In this document: positions 1 to 5,046 of the stretch, piece after piece | Numbering within the stretch: the stretch's first letter is position 1 | Layout of the letters: each line of letters starts with the position of its first letter | NCBI GenBank assembly: GCA_017961385.1 | Contig: JAGCXJ010000026.1 | Coordinates: forward strand, 1-5,046 | Direction of reading: 5' to 3' | DNA: 5,046 nucleotides | From: Lachnospiraceae bacterium | GTDB lineage: Bacteria > Bacillota > Clostridia > Lachnospirales > Lachnospiraceae | Notes under the pieces: model-generated | Database searches by the model: none | Told to the model about the DNA's origin: nothing | Seen by the model: only the letters and a program-made list of their open reading frames with translations | Position numbers and translations under genes: made by a program

Positions 1-240
1 AATATCAACGATCCCTTCAAGAGCGTCACTGTTATTTCTGATACGGTTTATCAGTTCATAACAGACATATTGTCCTTCCAGCTCATCTCCGTGAATCCCT
101 GTTACTATAGCAATCCTTTTTGATTCTTCTTCGAGTTTCTTAACAGAAGCTCCATCGGGCATCAGCCGGTGTTTTTGGATCTTTAACTCCTCATCCACAG
201 GCAGCTCAGTCTTTACAACCGTTTCGACAATATCAATCAT
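1..240 (-). CDS. M14-type zinc hydrolase, succinylglutamate desuccinylase/aspartoacylase-like (3' end outside window)
   Basis: Only the first 80 codons are in the window; the gene runs off the left edge. Residues 44-58 read AIVTGIHGDELEGQY. This matches the first zinc-binding element (HxxE, here His50 and Glu53) of the M14 carboxypeptidase-like fold in the AstE/AspA family, whose members hydrolyse amide bonds of acylated amino acids or small peptides. No signal peptide is visible, so a cytoplasmic enzyme is expected. The start ATG at 240-238 follows GGAGGAG by 7 bases and overlaps the end of the transglutaminase-like gene by 8 bases (ATGATTGA), which implies translational coupling and a shared pathway. 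Family assignment is fairly firm from the zinc motif and its setting. The substrate is unknown, and the remaining zinc and catalytic residues lie outside the window. Confidence 0.82.
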   Translation of the reverse strand, partial: MIDIVETVVKTELPVDEELKIQKHRLMPDGASVKKLEEESKRIAIVTGIHGDELEGQYVCYELINRIRNNSDALEGIVDI

Positions 241-1033
241 TGCTGCTCTCCTCCACCACAACATGTATCTCCTGAAGTTGCTCGGGAAGACCATAAAAGA
301 ATCCCTGGTTTATTGTACAATCCTTAGCATCTCTCCCATGAGAAATGTTTATATACCGGTCATCCACCGGACAGTTGTTGGTCGGATCCAGCGCGATCCA
401 TTTTTCACCATCCGACACTTCGATCCACGCGTGGGACGCACCCTCTCCCATCATCATCCCGACCACATATCGGCACGGGATGTGTTCGTGACGCAAAAGT
501 GCCAGAAATATATGGGCATAATCCTGACATACGCCCATAGACAATGCAGCTGCTTCCTCCGCAGAAGTGTTTATCTGCGTAATCCCCTGAACATATTTAA
601 TACTGTCATAAATGATGTTCATCCACTGCAATGCAACTTTCTGTACGTCATTACGGATGTCGTCTTTGTATGGCAGTTTTTCATATATTTCGTATAGAGA
701 CGGTCCCATATCGGTAAGGCCGGTATGATAACGGAACATTCCTATCCTGTGAGACGGCTCGACAGGCAAAAACACGTCTCCGTACACATACGCCTTCCCG
801 CTTACATTTACGTTAAAATCAGTATGTTCTCCCTCTATCAGCCCATATATACAATGATTTCCGAATGAATCCGTCTCTTCTCCACCTACATAAGAGGGGG
901 TGATATTGATATCCTGATATGTTATCTTCTGCCTCTCATTGTCTGCCGGAAAGCATCGGAGTGTAAAGTGATGACGGTTCACCGGCTTGGCAAATGACAA
1001 CTGCATATTATACTGATAATCCAATCTGAGCAT
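233..1033 (-). CDS. Transglutaminase-like cysteine peptidase/transferase
   Basis: A 266-residue protein of the transglutaminase-like superfamily (papain-like fold). The catalytic triad is visible: Cys169 in MGVCQDYAH, His201 in GASHAWIEV and Asp216 in ALDPTNN. Residues 1-90 form a beta-rich N-terminal region like that preceding the core in bacterial transglutaminase-like proteins (YRYNxxL-type opening, here YQYNMQLSF). The core is about 120-225. There is no signal peptide or membrane segment, so a cytoplasmic role is likely. Such proteins hydrolyse or transfer amide/peptide bonds. Next to an ATP-grasp ligase this one probably processes or transfers the ligase product, but that is inferred from context. 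The ATG is chosen because GAGGGGG lies about 6 bases upstream. The gene starts 18 bases after the alpha-E gene stops, and its own end overlaps the M14-type gene by 8 bases. Confidence 0.93.
   Translation of the reverse strand: MLRLDYQYNMQLSFAKPVNRHHFTLRCFPADNERQKITYQDINITPSYVGGEETDSFGNHCIYGLIEGEHTDFNVNVSGKAYVYGDVFLPVEPSHRIGMFRYHTGLTDMGPSLYEIYEKLPYKDDIRNDVQKVALQWMNIIYDSIKYVQGITQINTSAEEAAALSMGVCQDYAHIFLALLRHEHIPCRYVVGMMMGEGASHAWIEVSDGEKWIALDPTNNCPVDDRYINISHGRDAKDCTINQGFFYGLPEQLQEIHVVVEESSND
248..254 (-). promoter_or_regulatory. Ribosome binding site of the M14-type hydrolase gene
   Basis: GGAGGAG on the minus strand lies 7 bases before the ATG at 240-238. It sits inside the last codons of the preceding gene and fixes the start used for the overlapping hydrolase gene. 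Confidence 0.8.
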
Positions 1034-1039
1034 CCGCTG

Positions 1040-1046
1040 CCCCCTC
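1040..1046 (-). promoter_or_regulatory. Ribosome binding site of the transglutaminase-like gene
   Basis: GAGGGGG on the minus strand lies 6 bases before the ATG at 1033-1031, within the 18-base gap after the alpha-E stop codon. It supports this start. Confidence 0.7.
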
Positions 1047-1051
1047 GCCTA

Positions 1052-1744
1052 TTATTTCCCATCTAAAGTATTAATATCTTCATCAAAAAGCGACTCGATC
1101 TCTTCAATGATCATGTCCTTTGGAGTATTCTCCATCTCAGCCAGATAATTCAGATGTGCAAGCTTTACCGAACTGTACCTGAGCCCTGTGCGACCGATCC
1201 GTGTATTAAGGCGCTTTAATTCACGTTTCAATTCAGAATGGCCCATGTTCATGCGGGCATACAGATCGATCCGTTCAACTCTCTTCCCCAGCTTGATAAG
1301 GCTTCTTACACTTTCACTATCTATACTGTCATCAGCCATTCCCCAAAATGCTACGATATTGTCAACAACTCTCTGTAACTGTATCAAAGGAGCATCCGAC
1401 GATTTTGCTTTATTCATTGCATATATGGCAAGCTGAATGTAGGCAAGGGTTTCGCTTCCTATCTCCTCTCTCAATACAACCGCATTGTCATAGGCTCTTA
1501 TAAGATTTGCATGGATCGAATTCGGATCTGACTCATCAAAACAATACCTTTTTATAAAGTCATCCTTTGACGAATAGATATTAGGAATATCCTGCGCCTT
1601 ACAGTATTCATCATAGTCATGCTCCCTGAGTTCGATCATGGAATCAAACCTTTTGGCAAACTCCTTGATCGTTGTATATACTCTTTCACTATATCTGCCA
1701 AGCCAGTAAAGCTGATCACTATGTTCAACCGATAGAATAGCCAT
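1052..1744 (-). CDS. Alpha-E domain protein (DUF403/COG2307 family), short form
   Basis: A 230-residue, mostly helical protein. The N-terminal signature QLYWLGRYSERV (residues 11-22) is the hallmark of alpha-E proteins, which usually begin with a similar W-LGRYxER motif. Members are helical-bundle proteins of unknown biochemical activity, encoded almost always beside a circularly permuted ATP-grasp ligase and a transglutaminase-like protein. That is exactly the arrangement here, so it is presumed to be a partner or scaffold for the ligase. Family members are commonly around 300 residues, so this copy is shorter. No frameshift is evident: the frame is clean from a good start to a stop, and the downstream gene follows after 18 bases. 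The start ATG has AGAGGAGG 6 bases upstream. It begins 14 bases after the ATP-grasp gene stops. Confidence 0.9.
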   Translation of the reverse strand: MAILSVEHSDQLYWLGRYSERVYTTIKEFAKRFDSMIELREHDYDEYCKAQDIPNIYSSKDDFIKRYCFDESDPNSIHANLIRAYDNAVVLREEIGSETLAYIQLAIYAMNKAKSSDAPLIQLQRVVDNIVAFWGMADDSIDSESVRSLIKLGKRVERIDLYARMNMGHSELKRELKRLNTRIGRTGLRYSSVKLAHLNYLAEMENTPKDMIIEEIESLFDEDINTLDGK

Positions 1745-1750
1745 AATATT

Positions 1751-1758
1751 CCTCCTCT
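1751..1758 (-). promoter_or_regulatory. Ribosome binding site of the alpha-E gene
   Basis: AGAGGAGG on the minus strand lies 6 bases before the ATG at 1744-1742 and fills most of the 14-base gap after the ATP-grasp stop codon. It is a near-ideal Shine-Dalgarno site. Confidence 0.85.
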
Positions 1759-3099
1759 CTACAAAATCGTTGGAGATAAATCATTCTCCAAAACCCAGGT
1801 GTCCTTAAATCCCCCTCCTTGGGAGGAATTTACTATAAAGGAATCTGGATTTCTGGAAAATCTTGTGAGTCCGCTCTTCCATACCATAGGCTCCTCCGCC
1901 ATAAGTACAAAAGCTCGAAGATCCGCCTTTCTGGGTACTTTCTCCCCATCCTCAAATATATCTATGTCACGGAAATCTATTACTTCCTGTGCTATGAATC
2001 GTCTCGGCTCTTTCTTCAACATGGAAATGAACCTTTCCTTTTCATCCTTTGTCATTCCTTGTCCGAAAACAACACCGTATCCCCCTGCTTCGGCAACATC
2101 CTTAAGTACAAGATCATCAAAATTCTCAATAACGTATTTCATATCCTTTTCATAAAACGGTAAATATGTCGGTGCATTATGAAGTATCGGTTCCTCGTCA
2201 AGATAATAGCTGATCATTTCGGGAACAAAATAATATATTCCCTTATCATCGGCCACACCATTACCCGGTGCATTCATAAGTGACACATTTCCTTTTCTGT
2301 AAATATCATATATATGCGGAATCCCTATTACGGATTCTGAATTAAAGTTCATGGGATCAAGGTATTCATCCGAAATACGCCTGTAAACAGCTCCAACCTT
2401 TTCCTTTCTGCCCGAATAATCCACAAAATACAAATGATCATTTTCAACGACCAATTCATTGCCGGTAACAAGATGTGCTCCCGTATGTTCCGCAAGATAC
2501 GAGTGTTCAAAATACGCAGCATTATATCTTCCCGGAGTAAGGATAACAGTATGTCCTCCCACATTCACATGATCCATGGCTTTTCGTAGCATCTTTGCAT
2601 AGTTTCTGTTTTCATATATGGCATTTTTCTCAAAGATTGCGGGCGAACTCTTGCGGCATATATCGCGTGCTATCATCGGATACGAAGCCCCTGAAGGAAT
2701 TCTGAGATTATCTTCAAGAACAAACCACTGCCCATCCTTAGCCTGAACCAGATCAATTCCGGAAATATGTGTGTATATTTCCTTCGCGGGGCAAACACCT
2801 TCGCACTGTGCCAGATAACCGCTCCCCATATATACAAACTCTTCAGGGATCACATTATTACGTATGATCTTTTTTTCGCCATATATATCTTTAATGAACT
2901 CATTTAGAGCCATAACGCGTTGCTTAAGGCCTTTTTCCAGATATTCGACCTCCTTTTGTCCGATCTTTCGGGGGATTATATCTAATGGAAACAACTGTTC
3001 CTTAAAGGTTCCGTTCTTATATATACCAAACCTGACTCCGTACCTTGCCAGCAATTCGTTTACGGTATCAGAATAAGAATTCATTCCCTCTTTATTCAT
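1759..3099 (-). CDS. Circularly permuted ATP-grasp amide ligase (COG2308/DUF404-DUF407 family)
   Basis: With the start chosen here, a 446-residue protein, close to full length for this family. Family motifs appear in order: FPLDIIPRKI near the N-terminus, VLEDNLRIPSG at 127-137, NAPGNGVADDK at 276-286, the glycine-rich AGGYG at 338-342, LRAFVL at 394-399 and NSSQGGG near 424-430. ATP-grasp enzymes activate a carboxylate as an acyl-phosphate and join it to an amine; this permuted subgroup is predicted to be an amidoligase, but its substrates are not established. It is the first gene of the operon and is followed by its usual partners. A longer reading from TTG at 3120 is possible, but GGAGGG at 3111-3106 sits 6 bases before the ATG at 3099 and would lie inside the longer version, so 3099 is preferred. 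Two other ATGs (3105, 3084) have poor spacing. Confidence 0.94.
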   Translation of the reverse strand: MNKEGMNSYSDTVNELLARYGVRFGIYKNGTFKEQLFPLDIIPRKIGQKEVEYLEKGLKQRVMALNEFIKDIYGEKKIIRNNVIPEEFVYMGSGYLAQCEGVCPAKEIYTHISGIDLVQAKDGQWFVLEDNLRIPSGASYPMIARDICRKSSPAIFEKNAIYENRNYAKMLRKAMDHVNVGGHTVILTPGRYNAAYFEHSYLAEHTGAHLVTGNELVVENDHLYFVDYSGRKEKVGAVYRRISDEYLDPMNFNSESVIGIPHIYDIYRKGNVSLMNAPGNGVADDKGIYYFVPEMISYYLDEEPILHNAPTYLPFYEKDMKYVIENFDDLVLKDVAEAGGYGVVFGQGMTKDEKERFISMLKKEPRRFIAQEVIDFRDIDIFEDGEKVPRKADLRAFVLMAEEPMVWKSGLTRFSRNPDSFIVNSSQGGGFKDTWVLENDLSPTIL

Positions 3100-3105
3100 A
3101 TGCAT

Positions 3106-3111
3106 CCCTCC
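3106..3111 (-). promoter_or_regulatory. Ribosome binding site deciding the ATP-grasp start
   Basis: GGAGGG on the minus strand lies 6 bases before the ATG at 3099 and directly abuts the ATG at 3105. Its spacing supports 3099 over the TTG at 3120 and the ATG at 3105. Confidence 0.8.
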
Positions 3112-3137
3112 AATCTTCAATGATGATCAATTAACCG

Positions 3138-3182
3138 AAAAAAACAGGCGCTCTATATGCATATTTGCATAACAGAACGCCT
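3138..3182 (-). terminator. Intrinsic terminator in the leader of the ATP-grasp operon (candidate attenuator)
   Basis: On the minus strand AGGCG at 3182-3178 pairs with CGCCT at 3150-3146. The stem continues inward for about 16 pairs, with two G-U wobbles and one bulged base, closing on an AATA loop at 3165-3162. A run of seven T (3144-3138) follows after one G. This is a complete Rho-independent terminator. It lies downstream of the perfect promoter at 3283-3255 and about 38 bases upstream of the ATP-grasp start. No other promoter is visible in those 38 bases. It therefore probably limits entry of polymerase into the operon, either as an attenuator or as the end of a short leader RNA. Confidence 0.85.
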
Positions 3183-3210
3183 TTGTTCACAACGTGATTG
3201 ATCTCTATAA

Positions 3211-3244
3211 CAAAAACAGGGCTGTAAATACCTACAGCCCCGTT
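3211..3244 (-). promoter_or_regulatory. Hairpin at the 5' end of the operon leader, terminator-like
   Basis: On the minus strand GGGCTGTA (3240-3233) pairs perfectly with TACAGCCC (3226-3219) around a six-base loop. The stem can extend outward by four more pairs (AACG with TGTT, including one G-U). TGTTTTTG follows. It resembles an intrinsic terminator, but it begins within a few bases of the predicted transcription start, so it would release a useless 35-nt RNA. It may instead protect the 5' end of the RNA or form the sensor part of a leader switch. Confidence 0.6.
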
Positions 3245-3254
3245 GCGATAGTTC

Positions 3255-3283
3255 ATTATATTGTTTATTCAAGGGATTGTCAA
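3255..3283 (-). promoter_or_regulatory. Consensus sigma-A promoter of the ATP-grasp operon
   Basis: On the minus strand TTGACA (3283-3278) and TATAAT (3260-3255) are both perfect matches to the housekeeping consensus, with the ideal 17-base spacer. Transcription should begin near 3249-3247 and proceed toward the ATP-grasp gene. No extended -10 TG is present. The strength of this promoter, next to an operon with ordinary codon use, fits control after initiation by the terminator at 3182-3138. Confidence 0.92.
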
Positions 3284-3340
3284 CCTACATTCTTCTCCCG
3301 AACAAATACAGACCACACCCCCTCCGGTTCATGATCCATG

Positions 3341-3373
3341 AAAAGGAGCCGGTCGATTCCGACCGGCTCTTTT
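3341..3373 (-). terminator. Strong intrinsic terminator after the large unrecognised gene
   Basis: A ten-pair GC-rich stem, 3369-3360 with 3355-3346 (core AGCCGGTCG/CGACCGGCT), closes on a four-base loop. It is flanked by A-runs on one side and T-runs on the other in both orientations. On the minus strand it ends in CCTTTTC, about 50 bases after the stop codon of the upstream gene. It separates that gene from the promoter of the ATP-grasp operon and could work in both directions. The 3374-3423 stretch between stop codon and stem is purine-rich and has no gene. Confidence 0.88.
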
Positions 3374-3423
3374 CTTGTTTCTCCTTTCTGTCTGTGTTCT
3401 TCGTGTTCCTGTTTCTTCTTTGA

Positions 3424-5046
3424 TCACTCTGCTCTGAATACGTAGAACGGTGTATCTGTGTTGTAGAAGTCTCCGTCGAAGATGGCTGCTTTTGATTTGT
3501 AGATCGTTCCCTTTGTGTCCTTGTCGTGGTTCCCTGTGTTATATCCTGTGAAGTCTGCTTCGTATGTCCACCATCCTGACTTTTCGGTTTTGCATCCGTT
3601 AAGGAGAATACCGGGATGAGCTTTGAGGAGGCTTACGTCGAATCCGCAGTACTCGAGGTACTCAGGGATCGTCATGTTCAGTGCCTTTGCCTGCTTTGCG
3701 ATCTTGTCGATATCTTCTTTCTTAAGGCCTGCTCCGTAGATATCTTTCTCCATCCCGTCCTTGATCTGCTTGCAGATCTGGTCGCGGTCTACGTTGAAGA
3801 TGTGCCACAGTTTTCTGTATGTTGTTGATCCGCCGCAGATATCGATCTTGTCCTTAAGGTTGATCCCTTTTCCGTTGTGTCCGTAGTCGATGTAAACTGT
3901 CCTGTCTTTCTTCTGGAAGTTTTCTGCTGTTTCGAAGATACCCTTCTGCTGATTCTTTGTCGTGTTATTGTTGTTATTGTTGTTCTTGTTTGTTCCGAAG
4001 AAGAAATCTGCTATCATGCTGAGCTTCTGTGCAACTGCTCCTGCCGAGCTCTTGATCCTTTCGTATATAGCTCTTGTCGGTGCGCTCATGCTTGCTACCT
4101 GCTCAACTGTAAGTGCTGCTACCTTTTTGTGATAATCCAGGATCTCCATGATCTTTCCGCAGCTGTCGATGAATCTTGTAAGTCTGCCTTCGAAGTACTT
4201 TGTTGCTTTCTGCATTGCCTCTCCTGTGAAAAGGCTTGAGTCTACGCTGTAGTCGTAAAGGAGATCGAGGTAGCTTCTGTTGTCCTTATCGTCTGTCTTG
4301 CCGCCCCTGAGAACATCTGCTGCTGCTCTCATCAGATCGAATACCGGGTTACTTCCGTCGAGCCAGTCTTCTTCTCCGCCGATCGTTGAAGCGTTTCTTA
4401 CGAGCTTGTCTACTTCGTTGTATTCGCTGTTGTTGTTTGTGTTATCGATCTCTTCCATGCGGCTGTCTACAAACTCATCCAGGTTGTTGAGAGTCTTGTT
4501 GTATGATGATACCGTATTGGAGTTGATGTTATCTTTCTTGTTGTCCTTCTGCATCTCTTCAAGCTTTGCTATGATCCTGTCTGCTTCTTCCCTGACTGTA
4601 TCGTCTACTGTAACCTGTTCATCTTCTTCTGCAACTCCGAGTGCCTTCTTTAAAAGAGCCTTTACAGGACTTCCTGCATACTGTGCTCCGGGTACCATAT
4701 CGACTGCTGCGTCGATACCGTTGCGCATTGCCGATTTGATGGCCTGCATTCCGAGTTCCCTGATCGCTGCTGCTATGTCATCTTCTTCAGTTGCTTCCTG
4801 ACCTTCTTCGGGAGCTACGTATGTTCCGTTCTCAAGAGCTGTATTGATCTTGTTGACTTTCTTCCAGTAAGCAAGGAGCTCTGAAGGAGTCATCTTGGAG
4901 AACTTCTGCTCAAGATCTGCTACCTTCTCTTCGTTCTCTCTGACTATCCTGTCTGCCTGTTCCAGTGCTGCTGCCTCATTCTCGCTGTCTGTAGCTTCTG
5001 CGACTGTCTCTTCTGTAGCGACTGCTTCTTCTGTAACTGCTGTCTC
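3424..5046 (-). CDS. Large protein of unrecognised family, 5' end outside window
   Basis: The frame is open from the right edge to a TGA at 3426-3424, giving 540 residues here. The ATG at 4893 has no ribosome binding site and the frame continues upstream with similar composition, so the true start lies beyond 5046. Residues 1-51 are acidic and Ala/Glu-rich with TEEAVA-TEETVA repeats, then a charged helical stretch. Residues 52-350 are helix-rich with acidic patches (EEGQEATEEDD, EEDEQ). A linker at 352-366 is mostly Asn. Residues 381-540 differ in character: Cys in DICGG, DQIC, EYCGF and NGC, a Trp pair (GWWTYEADF) and an aromatic end, TPFYVFRAE. No membrane segment is visible in this part. 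Codons ending in C for Phe, Tyr, Asn, Asp and Ile suggest high expression. I do not recognise it; a cell-surface, secreted or modular effector protein is possible but unproven. Confidence 0.9.
   Translation of the reverse strand, partial: ETAVTEEAVATEETVAEATDSENEAAALEQADRIVRENEEKVADLEQKFSKMTPSELLAYWKKVNKINTALENGTYVAPEEGQEATEEDDIAAAIRELGMQAIKSAMRNGIDAAVDMVPGAQYAGSPVKALLKKALGVAEEDEQVTVDDTVREEADRIIAKLEEMQKDNKKDNINSNTVSSYNKTLNNLDEFVDSRMEEIDNTNNNSEYNEVDKLVRNASTIGGEEDWLDGSNPVFDLMRAAADVLRGGKTDDKDNRSYLDLLYDYSVDSSLFTGEAMQKATKYFEGRLTRFIDSCGKIMEILDYHKKVAALTVEQVASMSAPTRAIYERIKSSAGAVAQKLSMIADFFFGTNKNNNNNNNTTKNQQKGIFETAENFQKKDRTVYIDYGHNGKGINLKDKIDICGGSTTYRKLWHIFNVDRDQICKQIKDGMEKDIYGAGLKKEDIDKIAKQAKALNMTIPEYLEYCGFDVSLLKAHPGILLNGCKTEKSGWWTYEADFTGYNTGNHDKDTKGTIYKSKAAIFDGDFYNTDTPFYVFRAE
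3964..3984 (-). repeat. AAY trinucleotide tract encoding seven asparagines
   Basis: Seven consecutive AAC/AAT codons encode the Asn run in the linker of the large unrecognised protein, with further Asn codons on both sides (NK before, TTKN after). Mixed AAC and AAT units make slippage less likely than a pure repeat. It marks a disordered hinge between the helical middle and the C-terminal segment. Confidence 0.8.
4999..5034 (-). repeat. Two imperfect 18-base tandem repeats encoding TEEAVA and TEETVA
   Basis: Two adjacent 18-base units code for Thr-Glu-Glu-(Ala/Thr)-Val-Ala near the right edge of the window. The flanking residues (ETAV before, EAT after) resemble further degenerate copies, so the acidic repeat tract probably continues outside the window. 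Confidence 0.65.

Larger units (their letters stand above)
3138..3248 (-). ncRNA. Predicted leader RNA or small RNA of about 110 nt
   Basis: The segment from the expected transcription start (around 3249-3247, six to eight bases after the -10 box) to the T-run at 3138 would give a roughly 110-nt RNA with a hairpin at each end and a mostly unpaired stretch between (about 3210-3183). It matches no riboswitch or T-box that I recognise; there is no evident T-box sequence or specifier stem. It may be the aborted leader of the ATP-grasp operon or a stand-alone small RNA with partial read-through. The RNA ends are inferred from promoter and terminator positions only. Confidence 0.45.

Noticed and set aside
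263..697. 144-residue open frame on the plus strand opposite the transglutaminase-like gene
   Set aside because: The minus-strand gene has a full catalytic triad and operon context; the plus-strand frame has no recognisable domain.
3100..3120. Longer ATP-grasp reading from TTG at 3120 (seven extra residues)
   Set aside because: The extra codons contain the Shine-Dalgarno sequence GGAGGG, which is ideally spaced for the ATG at 3099, and the TTG has no ribosome binding site of its own.
3280..3339. Nineteen-codon open frame starting at ATG 3339 between terminator and promoter
   Set aside because: It has no Shine-Dalgarno site, lies after the terminator of the preceding gene and overlaps the -35 box; nothing supports transcription or translation.
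3121..3423. CRISPR array, tRNA or insertion sequence in the intergenic region
   Set aside because: There are no regularly spaced direct repeats, no cloverleaf and no transposase or terminal inverted repeats; the promoter and three hairpins account for most of the region.
3964..3984. AAY repeat as a possible phase-variable tract
   Set aside because: The unit is a triplet with mixed AAC/AAT, so length changes would not shift the frame and slippage should be infrequent; a flexible linker explains it better.
4280..4801. 173-residue open frame on the plus strand, serine/leucine-rich
   Set aside because: It is the antisense shadow of the large minus-strand gene; its Ser/Leu richness mirrors Glu/Ala/Lys codons and there is no ribosome binding site or family motif.

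Overview
The window appears to come from a low-to-moderate GC Gram-positive anaerobe, most likely a Clostridia/Lachnospiraceae-type bacterium. This is inferred from strong AGGAGG-type ribosome binding sites, a perfect sigma-A promoter, the codon style and the protein character; the sequence alone does not fix the genus. Every gene lies on the minus strand, so transcription runs from high to low coordinates.

From 5046 down to 3424 is the 3' part of a large gene of unrecognised function. Its reading frame stays open to the window edge, so the true start lies outside. The protein has an acidic, alanine/glutamate-rich N-terminal part with short repeats, a helical middle, an asparagine-rich linker and a distinct C-terminal segment of about 160 residues. 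Its codon use (TTC, TAC, AAC, GAC, ATC, AAG) is that of a strongly expressed gene and differs from the operon that follows. A strong hairpin at 3341-3373 ends this transcription unit.

From 3340 to 3100 is a non-coding control region. It holds a textbook promoter (TTGACA, 17 bases, TATAAT), a hairpin at the expected 5' end of the RNA, and a complete intrinsic terminator (hairpin plus seven U) about 38 bases before the next start codon. No other promoter is evident between this terminator and the gene, so the operon is probably controlled by attenuation. Alternatively, the promoter makes a small RNA of about 110 nt with read-through into the operon.

From 3099 to 1 is a tightly packed four-gene operon: circularly permuted ATP-grasp ligase, alpha-E protein, transglutaminase-like cysteine hydrolase, and the start of an M14-type zinc hydrolase of the succinylglutamate desuccinylase/aspartoacylase family. 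Gaps are 14 and 18 bases, and the last two genes overlap by 8 bases. The first three form a known recurring neighbourhood thought to make, attach or trim a peptide or amide-linked product whose identity is not known. The ATP-grasp enzyme would form an amide bond with ATP; the transglutaminase-like and M14 enzymes would transfer or hydrolyse amide bonds. The fourth gene, translationally coupled to the third, extends that theme.
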